In this document: one piece after another, positions 44,381 through 52,772 of the stretch
Numbering within the stretch: the first letter of the stretch is position 1
How the letters are laid out: each line of letters starts with the position of its first letter
Origin: Propionibacteriaceae bacterium
GTDB lineage: Bacteria; Actinomycetota; Actinomycetes; Propionibacteriales; Propionibacteriaceae
NCBI GenBank assembly: GCA_031267645.1
Contig: JAIRYW010000061.1
Span: 1 to 64,000 of the forward strand
Reading direction: 5' to 3'
DNA: 64,000 bases
The notes under the pieces: generated by a model
What the model saw: the letters and a program-made list of their open reading frames with translations, nothing else
The model's database searches: none
Told to the model about the DNA's origin: nothing
Position numbers and translations under genes: made by a program

Positions 44381-46822
44381 TCAAAGCGACCGGCGGCTGC
44401 CGACGGCGGCGATCGGCTGGGCCGCCGGGGAGCCGGACATGTCGCGCCGGGAGTCCGGCGTGGGCAAGGCCACCGGATTGCCGGAGGCGGCCGCCGCCAC
44501 GGCCGGGGCCGGTCCGGCCCAGGCCAGCAGCAGCCGGTCCTCGCCCTTCAAGAAGCGGTGGCAGCGCACCCCGCCGGTGGCCCGACCCTTGACCGGGTAG
44601 AGGTCCAGAGCCGTCACCTTGACCGTGCCGGCGTCGGTGCCGGGCAGGGCGGCGGCCGATCCGGCCACCGTCACCACCTCGGCCTCGGCCGGGTCGACCG
44701 CGCCGAAGAAGACGGCCTCGGCCCCGCGGCTCAGCCCGACCCCGGCCATGCCGCCGCCGGAGCGGCCCTGGGGCCGGACCTTGGCGGCCGGGAAGCGGAG
44801 CAGTTGGGCGTCGGAGGTGATGAAGACCAGATCCCAGGACTCCTGGCCCAACTCGACCGCGCCCACCACCTCGTCGCCCTCGGCCAGCCGGATCAGATCC
44901 CAGGACTCTTTGGACAGGATCTCCGGATTGGTCCGTTTGACCTGTCCCAGCCGGGTGCCGAAGGCCCAGCCCAAAGAGCCGGCCTCCAAAGAGGTCAAGG
45001 CCAGGGCCCGCTCGCCCGGCTGCAAGGCGATCAGCTCGGCCAGGGGGGCGCCGCCCTGCAGATTGGGCGGGTCGGCCGTGGGCGGGATCGACGGCAGGTC
45101 GATGGCCGGGCAGCGGACCAGGCGGCCCCCAGAGGTCAAAACCCCCAGCTCGCTGCGAGTGGTGGTGCGCAAGGCGGACAGCAAGACGTCGTGGCTGGCC
45201 CGCGGACCGCTCTGTCCGGTCGGCTGCTCGGAGTCGATCCGAGCGATCAGACCAGCCGAGCTGAGCGCCACCAGGCAGGGGCCGTCCGGAATCTCGATGG
45301 GGGCGGCCGAGGCCGGGCTGACCACCCCGGCTCCTGACAACAGGACGGTCCGACGGGGCGTGCCGAAGCGGCGCACGACTTCGTCCAAGTCATCGGCCAC
45401 CTGCGCGGCCAGACGTTCGGGCGAGGCCAGGATGGCCTCGAGGCGGGCCATCTCGGAGCGTAGGCGGTCGGCCTCGGCCTCCAACTCGAGGCGGGATAGT
45501 TTGGTCAGACGACGCAACTGCATGTCGAGGATGTGGTTGGCCTGGACCTCCGTCAGATCGAAGGCCTCGATCAAGCGCTGCCGGGCCTCGGCGGCGTCGT
45601 CCGAGCCGCGCACGATGGCGATGACGTCGTCGATGTCGCAGATGGCCACCAACAGGCCGGACACCAGGTGGAGCCGTTCGGCCGCCTTGTCCAGGTGGAA
45701 GCGGGCTCGCCGCCGGGTGACGTCGAGGCGGTGGTCCAAGAAGACCCGGAGCAGCTCCAGCAGGCCGAGGGTGCGGGGCTGGCCGTCGACCAGGGCGACG
45801 GCGTTGATGGAGAAGGAGTCCTCCAATTTGGTGCGCTGGAAGAGCTGCTCCAGCAGCGAGTCCGGGTTGATGCCGTTCTTGACCTCGATCACCAGACGGG
45901 TGCCATGGGTCAGGTCGGTCAGGTCTTTGACGTCGGCCACGCCTTGGAGCTGTTTGCGCTCGACCAGGGTCTTGATCTGTTCGATGATCTTCTCGGGGCC
46001 GATCAGATAGGGCAGCTCGGTCACCACGATGCCCTTGCGCCGGGGCGTGACCTGTTCGATCCGGGTCTGGGCTCGGATCTTGAAGGAGCCCCGGCCGCTG
46101 GCGTAGGCCTCGCGCACCCCGTCCAGGCCGATGATCTTGCCGCCGCCGGGCAGATCGGGGCCGGGGATGAAGCGCATGACGTCGTCCAAGTCGGCCGTGG
46201 GCTGGGCCAGCAGGTGTTTGAGGGCTTGGACCACTTCGATCAGATTGTGGGGGGCGATGTTGGTGGCCATGCCGACCGCGATGCCGGCCGCGCCGTTGAC
46301 CAGCAGATTGGGCCAGGCCGCCGGCAGCACCACCGGCTCGGACTCTTTGCCGTCGTAGTTGGGTCGGAAATCGACCGTGTCGGCCTCCAAATCGGCCGTC
46401 ATGGCCTCGGCCGCCGCTCCCAGCCGGCACTCGGTGTAACGCATGGCGGCCGGTCCGGCGTCGGGTGAGCCGAAGTTGCCGTGGCCGTCGATCAGGGGCA
46501 GGCGGATGGCCCAGGGCTGGGCGATCCGGACCAGGGCGTCGTAGATGGCGGAGTCGCCGTGCGGGTGCAGCACGCCCATCACTTGACCGACCACGCGGGC
46601 GCACTTGACGTGGGGACGGTCGGAGCGCACCCCCATCTCGGACATGGAGTAGAGGATGCGGCGTTGGACCGGCTTGAGGCCGTCCCGGGCGTCGGGCAGG
46701 GCGCGGGCGTAGATGACCGAGTAGGCGTACTCCAGGAAGGAGGTCTCCATCTCCTGGCAGACGTCGATGTCGACGATGCGCTCGTCGAAGTCCTCGTCGA
46801 GGCCAGGCGGTTTGGCTGCCAT
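44381..46822 (-). CDS. parC: DNA topoisomerase IV subunit A (ParC)
   Basis: DNA-cleaving subunit, 813 residues. The quinolone-resistance region reads HPHGDSAIYDALVRIAQ; the active-site Tyr is in AAMRYTECRL near 127; the GIAVGMATNIAPHN and coiled-coil tower regions follow. The C-terminal beta-pinwheel has blades such as GRSGGGMAGV in place of the gyrase-defining GyrA box QRRGGKG, supporting topoisomerase IV. The last 45 residues are Pro/Ala-rich. ATG at 46822 with AGGAG upstream. It converges on its partner parE, an arrangement that separates their promoters. Confidence 0.9.
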   Translation of the reverse strand: MAAKPPGLDEDFDERIVDIDVCQEMETSFLEYAYSVIYARALPDARDGLKPVQRRILYSMSEMGVRSDRPHVKCARVVGQVMGVLHPHGDSAIYDALVRIAQPWAIRLPLIDGHGNFGSPDAGPAAMRYTECRLGAAAEAMTADLEADTVDFRPNYDGKESEPVVLPAAWPNLLVNGAAGIAVGMATNIAPHNLIEVVQALKHLLAQPTADLDDVMRFIPGPDLPGGGKIIGLDGVREAYASGRGSFKIRAQTRIEQVTPRRKGIVVTELPYLIGPEKIIEQIKTLVERKQLQGVADVKDLTDLTHGTRLVIEVKNGINPDSLLEQLFQRTKLEDSFSINAVALVDGQPRTLGLLELLRVFLDHRLDVTRRRARFHLDKAAERLHLVSGLLVAICDIDDVIAIVRGSDDAAEARQRLIEAFDLTEVQANHILDMQLRRLTKLSRLELEAEADRLRSEMARLEAILASPERLAAQVADDLDEVVRRFGTPRRTVLLSGAGVVSPASAAPIEIPDGPCLVALSSAGLIARIDSEQPTGQSGPRASHDVLLSALRTTTRSELGVLTSGGRLVRCPAIDLPSIPPTADPPNLQGGAPLAELIALQPGERALALTSLEAGSLGWAFGTRLGQVKRTNPEILSKESWDLIRLAEGDEVVGAVELGQESWDLVFITSDAQLLRFPAAKVRPQGRSGGGMAGVGLSRGAEAVFFGAVDPAEAEVVTVAGSAAALPGTDAGTVKVTALDLYPVKGRATGGVRCHRFLKGEDRLLLAWAGPAPAVAAAASGNPVALPTPDSRRDMSGSPAAQPIAAVGSRRSL

Positions 46823-46883
46823 GCTGCTCCTGTTCCAGACCGGGCCCGACCCGGTCCGTCCGCAGGTTACCGGTTGGCCAGCC

Positions 46884-47942
46884 TCAGTCGGAGCCGCCGC
46901 GCGGTCTAGGCGGCGGCAGGCAGGCCTGTAGACCGGGCTGCAGGCTGGCCCCGTCCGGCCCCCGCACCTCGGGCGCCGTGGCGGGCGGCCTGGCCCCGTC
47001 GCGCCAGCGCTCGCGCCAACTGCCGTGGGCCAGGACCTGCTGGACCGGATTCAACTCCCGGATCGCCACCGCCGTCACCTGGTCGGGGAACTGGCGGGCG
47101 AAGTCGGCGTAGATGACGGGGTCGAACTGGCCGTCGTCGCCGATCAGGAGCCAACTGATGTCGGGGAAGTCGCGGGCCAGCGAGCGCAGAGCCTTGGTCT
47201 TGTGCTGGCGGCCGCTGCGGAACCAGCCGGTGTTGGTCGGACCCCAGTCGCTCAGCAGCATGGGGCCGGCCGGGTAGCCGTGGCGGAGCATGAAACGCTC
47301 CAAGAAGGGCAGGGTGTTCCAGGAGCCGGTCGAGACGTAGAAGACCGGCGTGCCGGGCCGCTGCCGCAGGATGTCGCGGTACATCCGGGCCATGCCCGGC
47401 ACCGGCAGGCGGGCCGACTCGGTCAACACCAGGTAGTTCCAGGCCGCCACCAGCAGACGGGGCAGATGGGTCGACAAGATGGTGTCGTCGATGTCGGAGA
47501 TCAAACCGAAACGGACCTGGTCGGACAAGATCAAGACCCGGGCGCCGGTGGCGGGGCAGTCGTCGGTCTCGATCGTGATCTGGCGCCAGCCCGGTCCCAG
47601 GCCGTGGCGGTCGACCGTGACGTCGATGTAGCCGTCGCGGTCGGAGGTGACATGGACCGCCCGGGAGCCGATCCGGACCACGGCCGGCCTGCTGACCGCC
47701 GACAAAGCGACCAGGTTGCGCCAGCCCCGCCGCTCCAACCAGGCCTCGTCGCGGCGGCTGGCGGCGTCCATCCGGCCGGGCGGACAGAGCACGATCCGCC
47801 CCAGCACGCGCAAGCGCTGGCTGGAACCGTAGCCGGTATGGCTGATGATGGCGTCGTGCCAGCCCAGGCGGCGTAACAAACCTTCGACCCGACGGTTGAT
47901 CGTCCGCTCGATCCGGGCGGCGATGAACGGCCGACTGGACAT
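46884..47942 (-). CDS. App1-family phosphatase (DUF2183)
   Basis: 352 residues with the App1 phosphatidate-phosphatase catalytic domain (DUF2183). The haloacid-dehalogenase-like motif DxDxT appears in GLISDIDDTIL near 150, followed by PVFYVSTGSWN, FMLRHGYPAGPMLLSDWG, the Lys-containing HKTKALRSL and LLIGDDGQFDPVIYADF. The yeast namesake dephosphorylates phosphatidate; bacterial substrates are not established. The N-terminal 135 residues are a beta-rich accessory domain. ATG at 47942, where TAGGGT ends seven nt upstream, so the mRNA is probably leaderless. Confidence 0.88.
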   Translation of the reverse strand: MSSRPFIAARIERTINRRVEGLLRRLGWHDAIISHTGYGSSQRLRVLGRIVLCPPGRMDAASRRDEAWLERRGWRNLVALSAVSRPAVVRIGSRAVHVTSDRDGYIDVTVDRHGLGPGWRQITIETDDCPATGARVLILSDQVRFGLISDIDDTILSTHLPRLLVAAWNYLVLTESARLPVPGMARMYRDILRQRPGTPVFYVSTGSWNTLPFLERFMLRHGYPAGPMLLSDWGPTNTGWFRSGRQHKTKALRSLARDFPDISWLLIGDDGQFDPVIYADFARQFPDQVTAVAIRELNPVQQVLAHGSWRERWRDGARPPATAPEVRGPDGASLQPGLQACLPPPRPRGGSD

Positions 47943-47949
47943 GGGTCCG

Positions 47950-47955
47950 ACCCTA
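47950..47955 (-). promoter_or_regulatory. -10 element of leaderless App1 gene
   Basis: Minus-strand TAGGGT seven nt before the ATG, the same hexamer used before nudC. The 127-nt divergent gap also serves the next gene. Confidence 0.5.
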
Positions 47956-48057
47956 CTCCGGCCCGGGCCGCTGGAAGCCGGCTTGGGACGGCCGCGGGGG
48001 AGGAATCAGGGGGGTCTCAGGGAAGCCTCGGCACCGGTCGGGTGCGCCGCCGGGCGC

Positions 48058-48063
48058 CATGAT
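48058..48063 (+). promoter_or_regulatory. -10 candidate of leaderless phosphatase-superfamily gene
   Basis: CATGAT ends six nt before the ATG at 48070, with no ribosome binding site. Confidence 0.4.
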
Positions 48064-48069
48064 GGCTGT

Positions 48070-49194
48070 ATGGCCGCAGTCGAACCAGTCTTGCCCGATT
48101 ACGCCGGACGGGTCTTGGGCAACCTCCTGCCCGCGGTGGCGGCTGGCCTCGGTCTGCCCGATTGGGGCGATCCCTTCGGCCTGCCGGCGGCCCGGCGGTA
48201 CGTCGTCCTGCTGGCCGACGGACTGGGCTGGGAATTGCTCTTCCGCCACCTCGACCGGGCTGAGACCTTGGCCCAGGCGGCTGACCGGGCGATCAAGTTG
48301 ACCTGCGGGGCGCCGAGCACCACGGTGACCTCTTTGAGCTCTTTCGGCACCGGATTGGCTCCGGGCCAGCACGGCCTGGTGGGATATCGCTTCTGGGCGG
48401 CGGAGCAGAGCCGCGGCGTCGGTCCGCTGGCTTGGGACTGGTCGCTGTCGCCGCGGCGGGCCCAACCGGCCGCCACCGTCTTCGAACGGGTGGCGGCGGC
48501 CGGTTTGACCGCCGCCCGGGTCTTGCCGGGCGACCACGCCGAGTCGAAGTTCTCCCAGGCCGTCCTCCGGGGCGGCCTGGCCTTGGGTTTCGCCGAAGCC
48601 GACGACGACGACCTGGCGGCCCAGGTGGTCGGGGCGGTCCAGGCCGGCCCGAGCGGCCTGGTCTACTGCTACGACCGCAGCCTGGACCACGCCGGGCACC
48701 TGGCCGGCGTCGCTTCGACGGGCTGGCTGGACGCCCTGGCCGGGCTGGACCGGCGGGTGGCCCGTCTGCGCCGAGCTTTGCCGGACGACGTCGTCCTGCT
48801 GCTGACGGCCGACCACGGCATGGTCGACGTGCCGGAGCTGGGGCGGCTCTGGATCGAGGACGAGCGCGGCCTGAGGGCCGACCTGTCCTATGTGGCGGGG
48901 GAGCCCCGCTTCCGTCACCTCCACACCAACCGGCCCCAGGCCGTGGCCCAGCGCTGGCGCGACCGCTTCGGTCCGGCGGCTTGGGTCCGGACCAGGGAGG
49001 AGGCCATCGCCGAGGGCTGGTTCGGGCCGACCGTCCCGCTGGCCCGGCGCCGGGTGGGCGACGTGGTGGTGGCGTCCGGGCCGGATCTGGCCCTGTTCAC
49101 CCGCCGGGCCGCCCACGAGGCTCGGCTGGTCGGCATGCATGGCTCCTTGACCGCCGCCGAGATGGAGATCCCGCTGTTGGTCTGGTCGCCCTGA
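48070..49194 (+). CDS. alkaline-phosphatase-superfamily (nucleotide pyrophosphatase/phosphodiesterase-like) protein
   Basis: 374 residues without signal peptide, so cytosolic. Metal and catalytic positions of the superfamily can be followed: Asp in VLLADGLGWELL, a Thr nucleophile in CGAPSTTVTSLSSFGTG, DHAGHL, TADHGMVDV with Asp-His, and a late His in GMHGSL. This subgroup (type I phosphodiesterase/nucleotide pyrophosphatase) is widespread in actinobacteria near sepH, and its substrate is unknown. An in-frame start at 47845 lies inside the divergent App1 gene and is rejected. Confidence 0.88.
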   Translation: MAAVEPVLPDYAGRVLGNLLPAVAAGLGLPDWGDPFGLPAARRYVVLLADGLGWELLFRHLDRAETLAQAADRAIKLTCGAPSTTVTSLSSFGTGLAPGQHGLVGYRFWAAEQSRGVGPLAWDWSLSPRRAQPAATVFERVAAAGLTAARVLPGDHAESKFSQAVLRGGLALGFAEADDDDLAAQVVGAVQAGPSGLVYCYDRSLDHAGHLAGVASTGWLDALAGLDRRVARLRRALPDDVVLLLTADHGMVDVPELGRLWIEDERGLRADLSYVAGEPRFRHLHTNRPQAVAQRWRDRFGPAAWVRTREEAIAEGWFGPTVPLARRRVGDVVVASGPDLALFTRRAAHEARLVGMHGSLTAAEMEIPLLVWSP

Positions 49195-49270
49195 TCGCCT
49201 GAAGCCGGGTCCGAGCCCGGGGCAGGGGAGGGGCGGCGCCGCGACCGTCGCCTCAGGCCGGGGCTGGGCC

Positions 49271-50125
49271 TCAGGCCGGCGAGTCGTCCGGGCCGGGGCC
49301 GCCGAACATGATCTCGTCCCAACTCGGCACCGAGGCGTGGGAGCGGCGCTTGGGCCGCCGTCGCAGAGGGGTCACCGGTGGCGTCGGATCGGGTTCGGCT
49401 CCGACCTCGTCGGTCGCCCGGGCCGTCTCCGGCTCGACTCCGTCCAAGGGCTCGCGCAGGCCGCGGTAAATCCGGACCGAGTCCTCCTGGATGACAGAGA
49501 TGAAATCGTACAAACTGTCCAGATCGGGCAACTGGCCCGGTGCGACCGGCGCCGCCTCCAGATCGAGCGGACTCTGGGGCGGCAGGTCCATCCAGCTGGG
49601 GCCGATCGGGAGCGGGCCGGGCCGGGCGGCGCCCTGGTCGTAATCGACCGTCGGCTCGGAGTCCGGGTCCCCGCCGGGGCGGCGCGGCGGCGGCCCAGGG
49701 GTGAGGCTGGGATCGCCGATCAGCCAGCGGGCCTCGTCGTTCTCCGCCGTCGAGAAGCGCAGACGGTGGTCGAAGGCGAAACGAGCCACCTGTTCGGCCC
49801 CGGCCGAGTCGTAACGGGCCTCGACCATCCAGCGGCCGTCGGAGCGGCGCCAGGCGTCCCAGACGACTCGGTCGACGTCCAGGCCGCGGCTGACCAACCG
49901 TTCGGCCGCCACCTGGCGCAGGTGACGGGAGGCGGTCGACTGTCCGGCCCGCCGGACCGGACAGGTCAAGGCCAAGGAGGCGATGTGGGCCCGTTCGGCC
50001 AGGACCGGGGCGGCGAAGGCCTCGATCCGCTCCCGTGGCAGCCCGGCGATCTGGACCAAGTCCTCGAACGACTCCCCAGACCGGATCCGGGATTGGATCT
50101 CACGCGGGGTGAGGGAGGATTCCAT
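49271..50125 (-). CDS. sepH: SepH-like cell division regulator, N-terminally short
   Basis: Actinobacterial FtsZ-binding division protein SepH (DUF3071), 284 residues. The conserved helix-turn-helix is present from the start: LTPREIQSRIRSGESFEDLV...AGLPRERIEAFAAPVLAERAHIA. The middle is Pro-rich, and the C-terminus has the typical RSHASVPSWDEIMFGG ending. Streptomyces SepH has roughly fifty extra N-terminal residues before the LRPREIQ-like segment; here the in-frame sequence upstream of the ATG is not conserved and runs antisense to the DUF4193 gene. ATG at 50125 follows TGGAGAAG. In S. venezuelae SepH stimulates FtsZ assembly through the retained helix-turn-helix region. Confidence 0.88.
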   Translation of the reverse strand: MESSLTPREIQSRIRSGESFEDLVQIAGLPRERIEAFAAPVLAERAHIASLALTCPVRRAGQSTASRHLRQVAAERLVSRGLDVDRVVWDAWRRSDGRWMVEARYDSAGAEQVARFAFDHRLRFSTAENDEARWLIGDPSLTPGPPPRRPGGDPDSEPTVDYDQGAARPGPLPIGPSWMDLPPQSPLDLEAAPVAPGQLPDLDSLYDFISVIQEDSVRIYRGLREPLDGVEPETARATDEVGAEPDPTPPVTPLRRRPKRRSHASVPSWDEIMFGGPGPDDSPA

Positions 50126-50404
50126 CGCTTCTCCAGAGCTGGTCGGCGGGTCGACTGTTGGCGACCAACATACCGGTAAGAGCCCGCCCGGCCGAACTGG
50201 ACCGGGCCAGTCGAGTCCAAGTCGATCGGTCCGAACCAGCTGGCCGGGCCCGCCCCCTCCCCTCCAAATCGGGAGCATTGGGCCGCTGGGGCGGCGACGG
50301 TGTACAGATCTTGAACCATGTGGTACACATGACCGGACCAGAGTCCCGCAGGGCAAGATTTCCCCCACCACGGGACTGAGACGGGTCATGACGGGAAGGT
50401 TGAT
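50126..50404. promoter_or_regulatory. divergent region sepH / DUF4193 gene with dyad
   Basis: 279 nt without a gene. It holds CATGTG-gta-CACATG (50317-50331), a perfect 6-3-6 inverted repeat, flanked by a wider TGTAC-N17-GTACA dyad (50301-50327). These lie about 75-100 nt before the DUF4193 start and look like a regulator site. No confident -35/-10 pair was found by eye. Confidence 0.4.
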
Positions 50405-50701
50405 ATGGCGACAGACTACGACGCCCCACGCAAGTCGGATGAGGAGATCAGCGAAGACAGCATCGAGGAGCTCAAGTCTCGCCGCAACGACAAGAACTCC
50501 GGCAAAGTCGACGAAGACGAGGCCGAGGCGGCGGAGTCGTTCGAACTGCCGGGGGCCGACCTGTCGCATGAGCAGTTGACGGTCCGGGTCCTGCCCCGCC
50601 AAGCCGACGAGTTCACCTGCGCCGGCTGTTTCCTAGTCAAACACCGCAGTCAGATCGCGCAGAGCCGCCAAGGGCGTGACTACTGCGTCGACTGCGTCTG
50701 A
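50405..50701 (+). CDS. DUF4193 protein
   Basis: 98-residue actinobacterial protein of unknown function (DUF4193). It has an acidic N-terminal half starting MATDYDAPRKSD and the conserved C-terminal treble-clef-like cysteines FTCAGCFLVKHRSQIA...YCVDCV, four Cys likely to bind zinc. GAAGG precedes the ATG. It sits next to dut, as in mycobacteria (Rv2699c) and Streptomyces. Confidence 0.93.
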   Translation: MATDYDAPRKSDEEISEDSIEELKSRRNDKNSGKVDEDEAEAAESFELPGADLSHEQLTVRVLPRQADEFTCAGCFLVKHRSQIAQSRQGRDYCVDCV

Positions 50702-50740
50702 GCCAACTCGCGCCGGCGCGGCCGTTCCCGGCCGCCCGGC

Positions 50741-50998
50741 TCAGTCGGAGGGCTCGAGGGATTTCAAAGTCGCCCGCTGGGCCCCCCGGGAGACGACCAG
50801 TTGGAGCAGGCCGAGGCCGAGGCTGGACACGACGAACCAGCTCACAGCCGACCGGGTCGAGACCTGGGGGTCGTTCGGGTCGGGCGGCTCCTGCCCGGTG
50901 GCCAGCGACCAGACTCGGCGCAAAGCCAGCCCGCCGATCAAACTGACCGCCAAACTGGCCAGGGCCGGGTAGATCCTCCGTTTGAGCGATTCGCTCAT
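50741..50998 (-). CDS. DUF4235 small membrane protein
   Basis: 85 residues: a membrane helix (about 10-28), a loop with the family mark [11 protein letters not shown], and a second helix (about 48-66), fitting DUF4235. Function unknown. ATG at 50998 with AGGAGG five nt upstream; an adjacent GTG at 51001 is too close to that site. It stands alone, convergent with the DUF4193 gene and divergent from dut. Confidence 0.8.
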   Translation of the reverse strand: MSESLKRRIYPALASLAVSLIGGLALRRVWSLATGQEPPDPNDPQVSTRSAVSWFVVSSLGLGLLQLVVSRGAQRATLKSLEPSD

Positions 50999-51151
50999 CA
51001 CCGCCTCCTCTTCGACCGCCTTGTCCTCCCCATCCTAGAGCCCCGCCGGTCGCCTGATTTTGGAGACACCGCCCTCGTCTCACTACGATGGCCGGACTCC
51101 GACCCGGACGCCCGCTCCCCGGGGCCCGGAACCTGGCAGAAGGAGCCGACC

Positions 51152-51658
51152 ATGTCCGCTGACCCGCCCCCGACCGTGCTGGTGCGTCGCTTGGACCGCG
51201 ACCTGCCCCTGCCCCGATACGCCCATGGGGGCGACGCCGGAGCCGATCTGGCCACCAGCCAGGACATCCGGCTGGAGCCCGGCCAACGGGCGCTGGTCGG
51301 GACCGGGTTGGCCCTGGCCCTGCCGGAGGGCCACGTCGGCCTGGTCCACCCTCGTTCCGGCTTGGCCGCCCGCTCCGGCCTGACCATCGTCAACGCCCCC
51401 GGCACGGTCGACGCCGGTTATCGGGGCGAGATCAAGGTCTGCCTGCTCAACACCGACCGTCACCAAGCCATCGAGCTGCGGCGGGGCGATCTGATCGCCC
51501 AGTTGGTGGTCCAGCGGGTCGAGCGGGCCGGTTTCGTCGAGGTCGACCGGCTGCCGGACTCCGAACGCGGGGCCGACGGACACGGTTCGACGGGCGGGGT
51601 GGCTCAGTGGCGTAGCGTAGTGTCCGACCGATCCGCCCAGGGGAGTGATGCCTTGTGA
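51152..51658 (+). CDS. dut: deoxyuridine 5'-triphosphate nucleotidohydrolase
   Basis: dUTPase of 168 residues, hydrolysing dUTP to dUMP and pyrophosphate as a homotrimer. All five motifs are present: [50 protein letters not shown] and the flexible C-terminal [11 protein letters not shown]. The tail beyond motif 5 is about 18 residues longer than the minimum. ATG at 51152 with AAGGAG upstream. First gene of an overlapping dut-DUF3710-OB-fold operon. Confidence 0.97.
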   Translation: MSADPPPTVLVRRLDRDLPLPRYAHGGDAGADLATSQDIRLEPGQRALVGTGLALALPEGHVGLVHPRSGLAARSGLTIVNAPGTVDAGYRGEIKVCLLNTDRHQAIELRRGDLIAQLVVQRVERAGFVEVDRLPDSERGADGHGSTGGVAQWRSVVSDRSAQGSDAL

Positions 51659-52398
51659 TCTTTCGTCGCCGTTCAGACAGCCCGACTTCGCCGCTGACGC
51701 CGGAATCGGCGGGCTCGCCCGACGACTCCGAGCCGTGGGAGGAGACGGACCCGCTGGATCCGGCCGATCAGGTCGAGTCCGATTCGCCGGTTTCGCCGGT
51801 CGAGTACGAGGACGAGTGGGCCGAATTGGACGCCAGCCAGGACTGGCGTCAGGACGGCCCCTTCGACGTCCATGAGATCGACCTCGACGCCGACGAGGTC
51901 GACCGCATCGACTTGGGGGCGCTGATCGTGACGCCCGAGCCCGGCATGGGCCTGCAGCTAGTGGTCGATCCGGCCGTCGGACAGGCCACCATGCTGCGGG
52001 TGGTGGCGGCGGCCGACGCCGCCATGGAGGTCAGGCTGCTGGCCGCTCCGGTCAAACCCGGTTTCACGGCCGAGGTCAGACGTCGTCTGATCGAACAGAC
52101 GACGGCCGAGAAAGGCCGTCACCAACTCCTGGCCGGGCCCTTCGGGACCGAGATCCGCCGGGTCGTCAAGATGGCCCAGGAGGACGGCTCCGAGACCAAT
52201 CGTCAGGTCAGGGACTGGCTGGTGGCCGGGCCGAGGTGGCTGTTGCAGGCCCGCCTGCTGGGCCGGGCGGCGGCCGACACCAAGGCCAAGGGACCGGCCG
52301 CCGAGCTGGAGGAGTTCTTCCGCAATCTGATCGTGCGGCGGGGCGAGTCGGCCCAGGTGCCGGGCTCGCCCATCGCTTTGACCCCGCCGCAGCCGTGA
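51655..52398 (+). CDS. DUF3710 protein
   Basis: 247 residues, actinobacterial DUF3710 family (Rv2696c type). An acidic disordered N-terminus (1-65) precedes the conserved [25 protein letters not shown] segment and a mixed alpha/beta domain ending RNLIVRRGE. Function unknown. GTG start overlaps the dut stop as GTGA, and its stop overlaps the next GTG in the same way. Confidence 0.93.
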   Translation: MIFRRRSDSPTSPLTPESAGSPDDSEPWEETDPLDPADQVESDSPVSPVEYEDEWAELDASQDWRQDGPFDVHEIDLDADEVDRIDLGALIVTPEPGMGLQLVVDPAVGQATMLRVVAAADAAMEVRLLAAPVKPGFTAEVRRRLIEQTTAEKGRHQLLAGPFGTEIRRVVKMAQEDGSETNRQVRDWLVAGPRWLLQARLLGRAAADTKAKGPAAELEEFFRNLIVRRGESAQVPGSPIALTPPQP

Positions 52399-52772
52399 GC
52401 CAGGGCCCCGGCCTGTGGCAACGGATCTTGGCTCTGGTGGCCACGGAGGAGGACGATCCGGCGGCCTTGGACCAACCCCCCACCGGGCCTAGCCCGATCG
52501 GTCAGGCCGAAGCCCGTCGAACCTTGTGGGCGCGTGGTCGCGTCGGCTCCACAGCCGTCACCCGGCATCCCCACTCGACTTGGTTCGAGGCCGACCTGAG
52601 CGACTCCTCGGGCCAGATCAGGCTGATCTGGTTGGGCCGCCGGGAGGTCTCGGGAGTGACCGAGGGGCGGACCTTGGAGGTGCGCGGGCGGGTGGTCCGC
52701 CGGGGCGACGTCCTAGCCCTCTTCAACCCGGATTATCTGATCGAGGCCGACCAGGACCCCGAGCCGACCTGA
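52395..52772 (+). CDS. OB-fold nucleic-acid-binding protein
   Basis: 125 residues. Residues about 45-120 form an OB fold of the tRNA_anti type: ARGRVGSTAVTRHPHSTWFEADLSDSSGQIRLIWLG ... GRTLEVRGRVVRRGDVLALFNP. It corresponds to Rv2694c beside dut and DUF3710 in mycobacteria; function unknown. GTG at 52395 in GTGA overlap. The last 40 nt overlap the 3' end of convergent ceoC. Confidence 0.88.
   Translation: MSQGPGLWQRILALVATEEDDPAALDQPPTGPSPIGQAEARRTLWARGRVGSTAVTRHPHSTWFEADLSDSSGQIRLIWLGRREVSGVTEGRTLEVRGRVVRRGDVLALFNPDYLIEADQDPEPT

Noticed and set aside
42190-46822. Gyrase (GyrB/GyrA) assignment for the topoisomerase pair
   Set aside because: The A subunit lacks a canonical GyrA box and the genes are convergent near sigA rather than adjacent near dnaA-recF; topoisomerase IV fits better, though full proof needs the rest of the genome.
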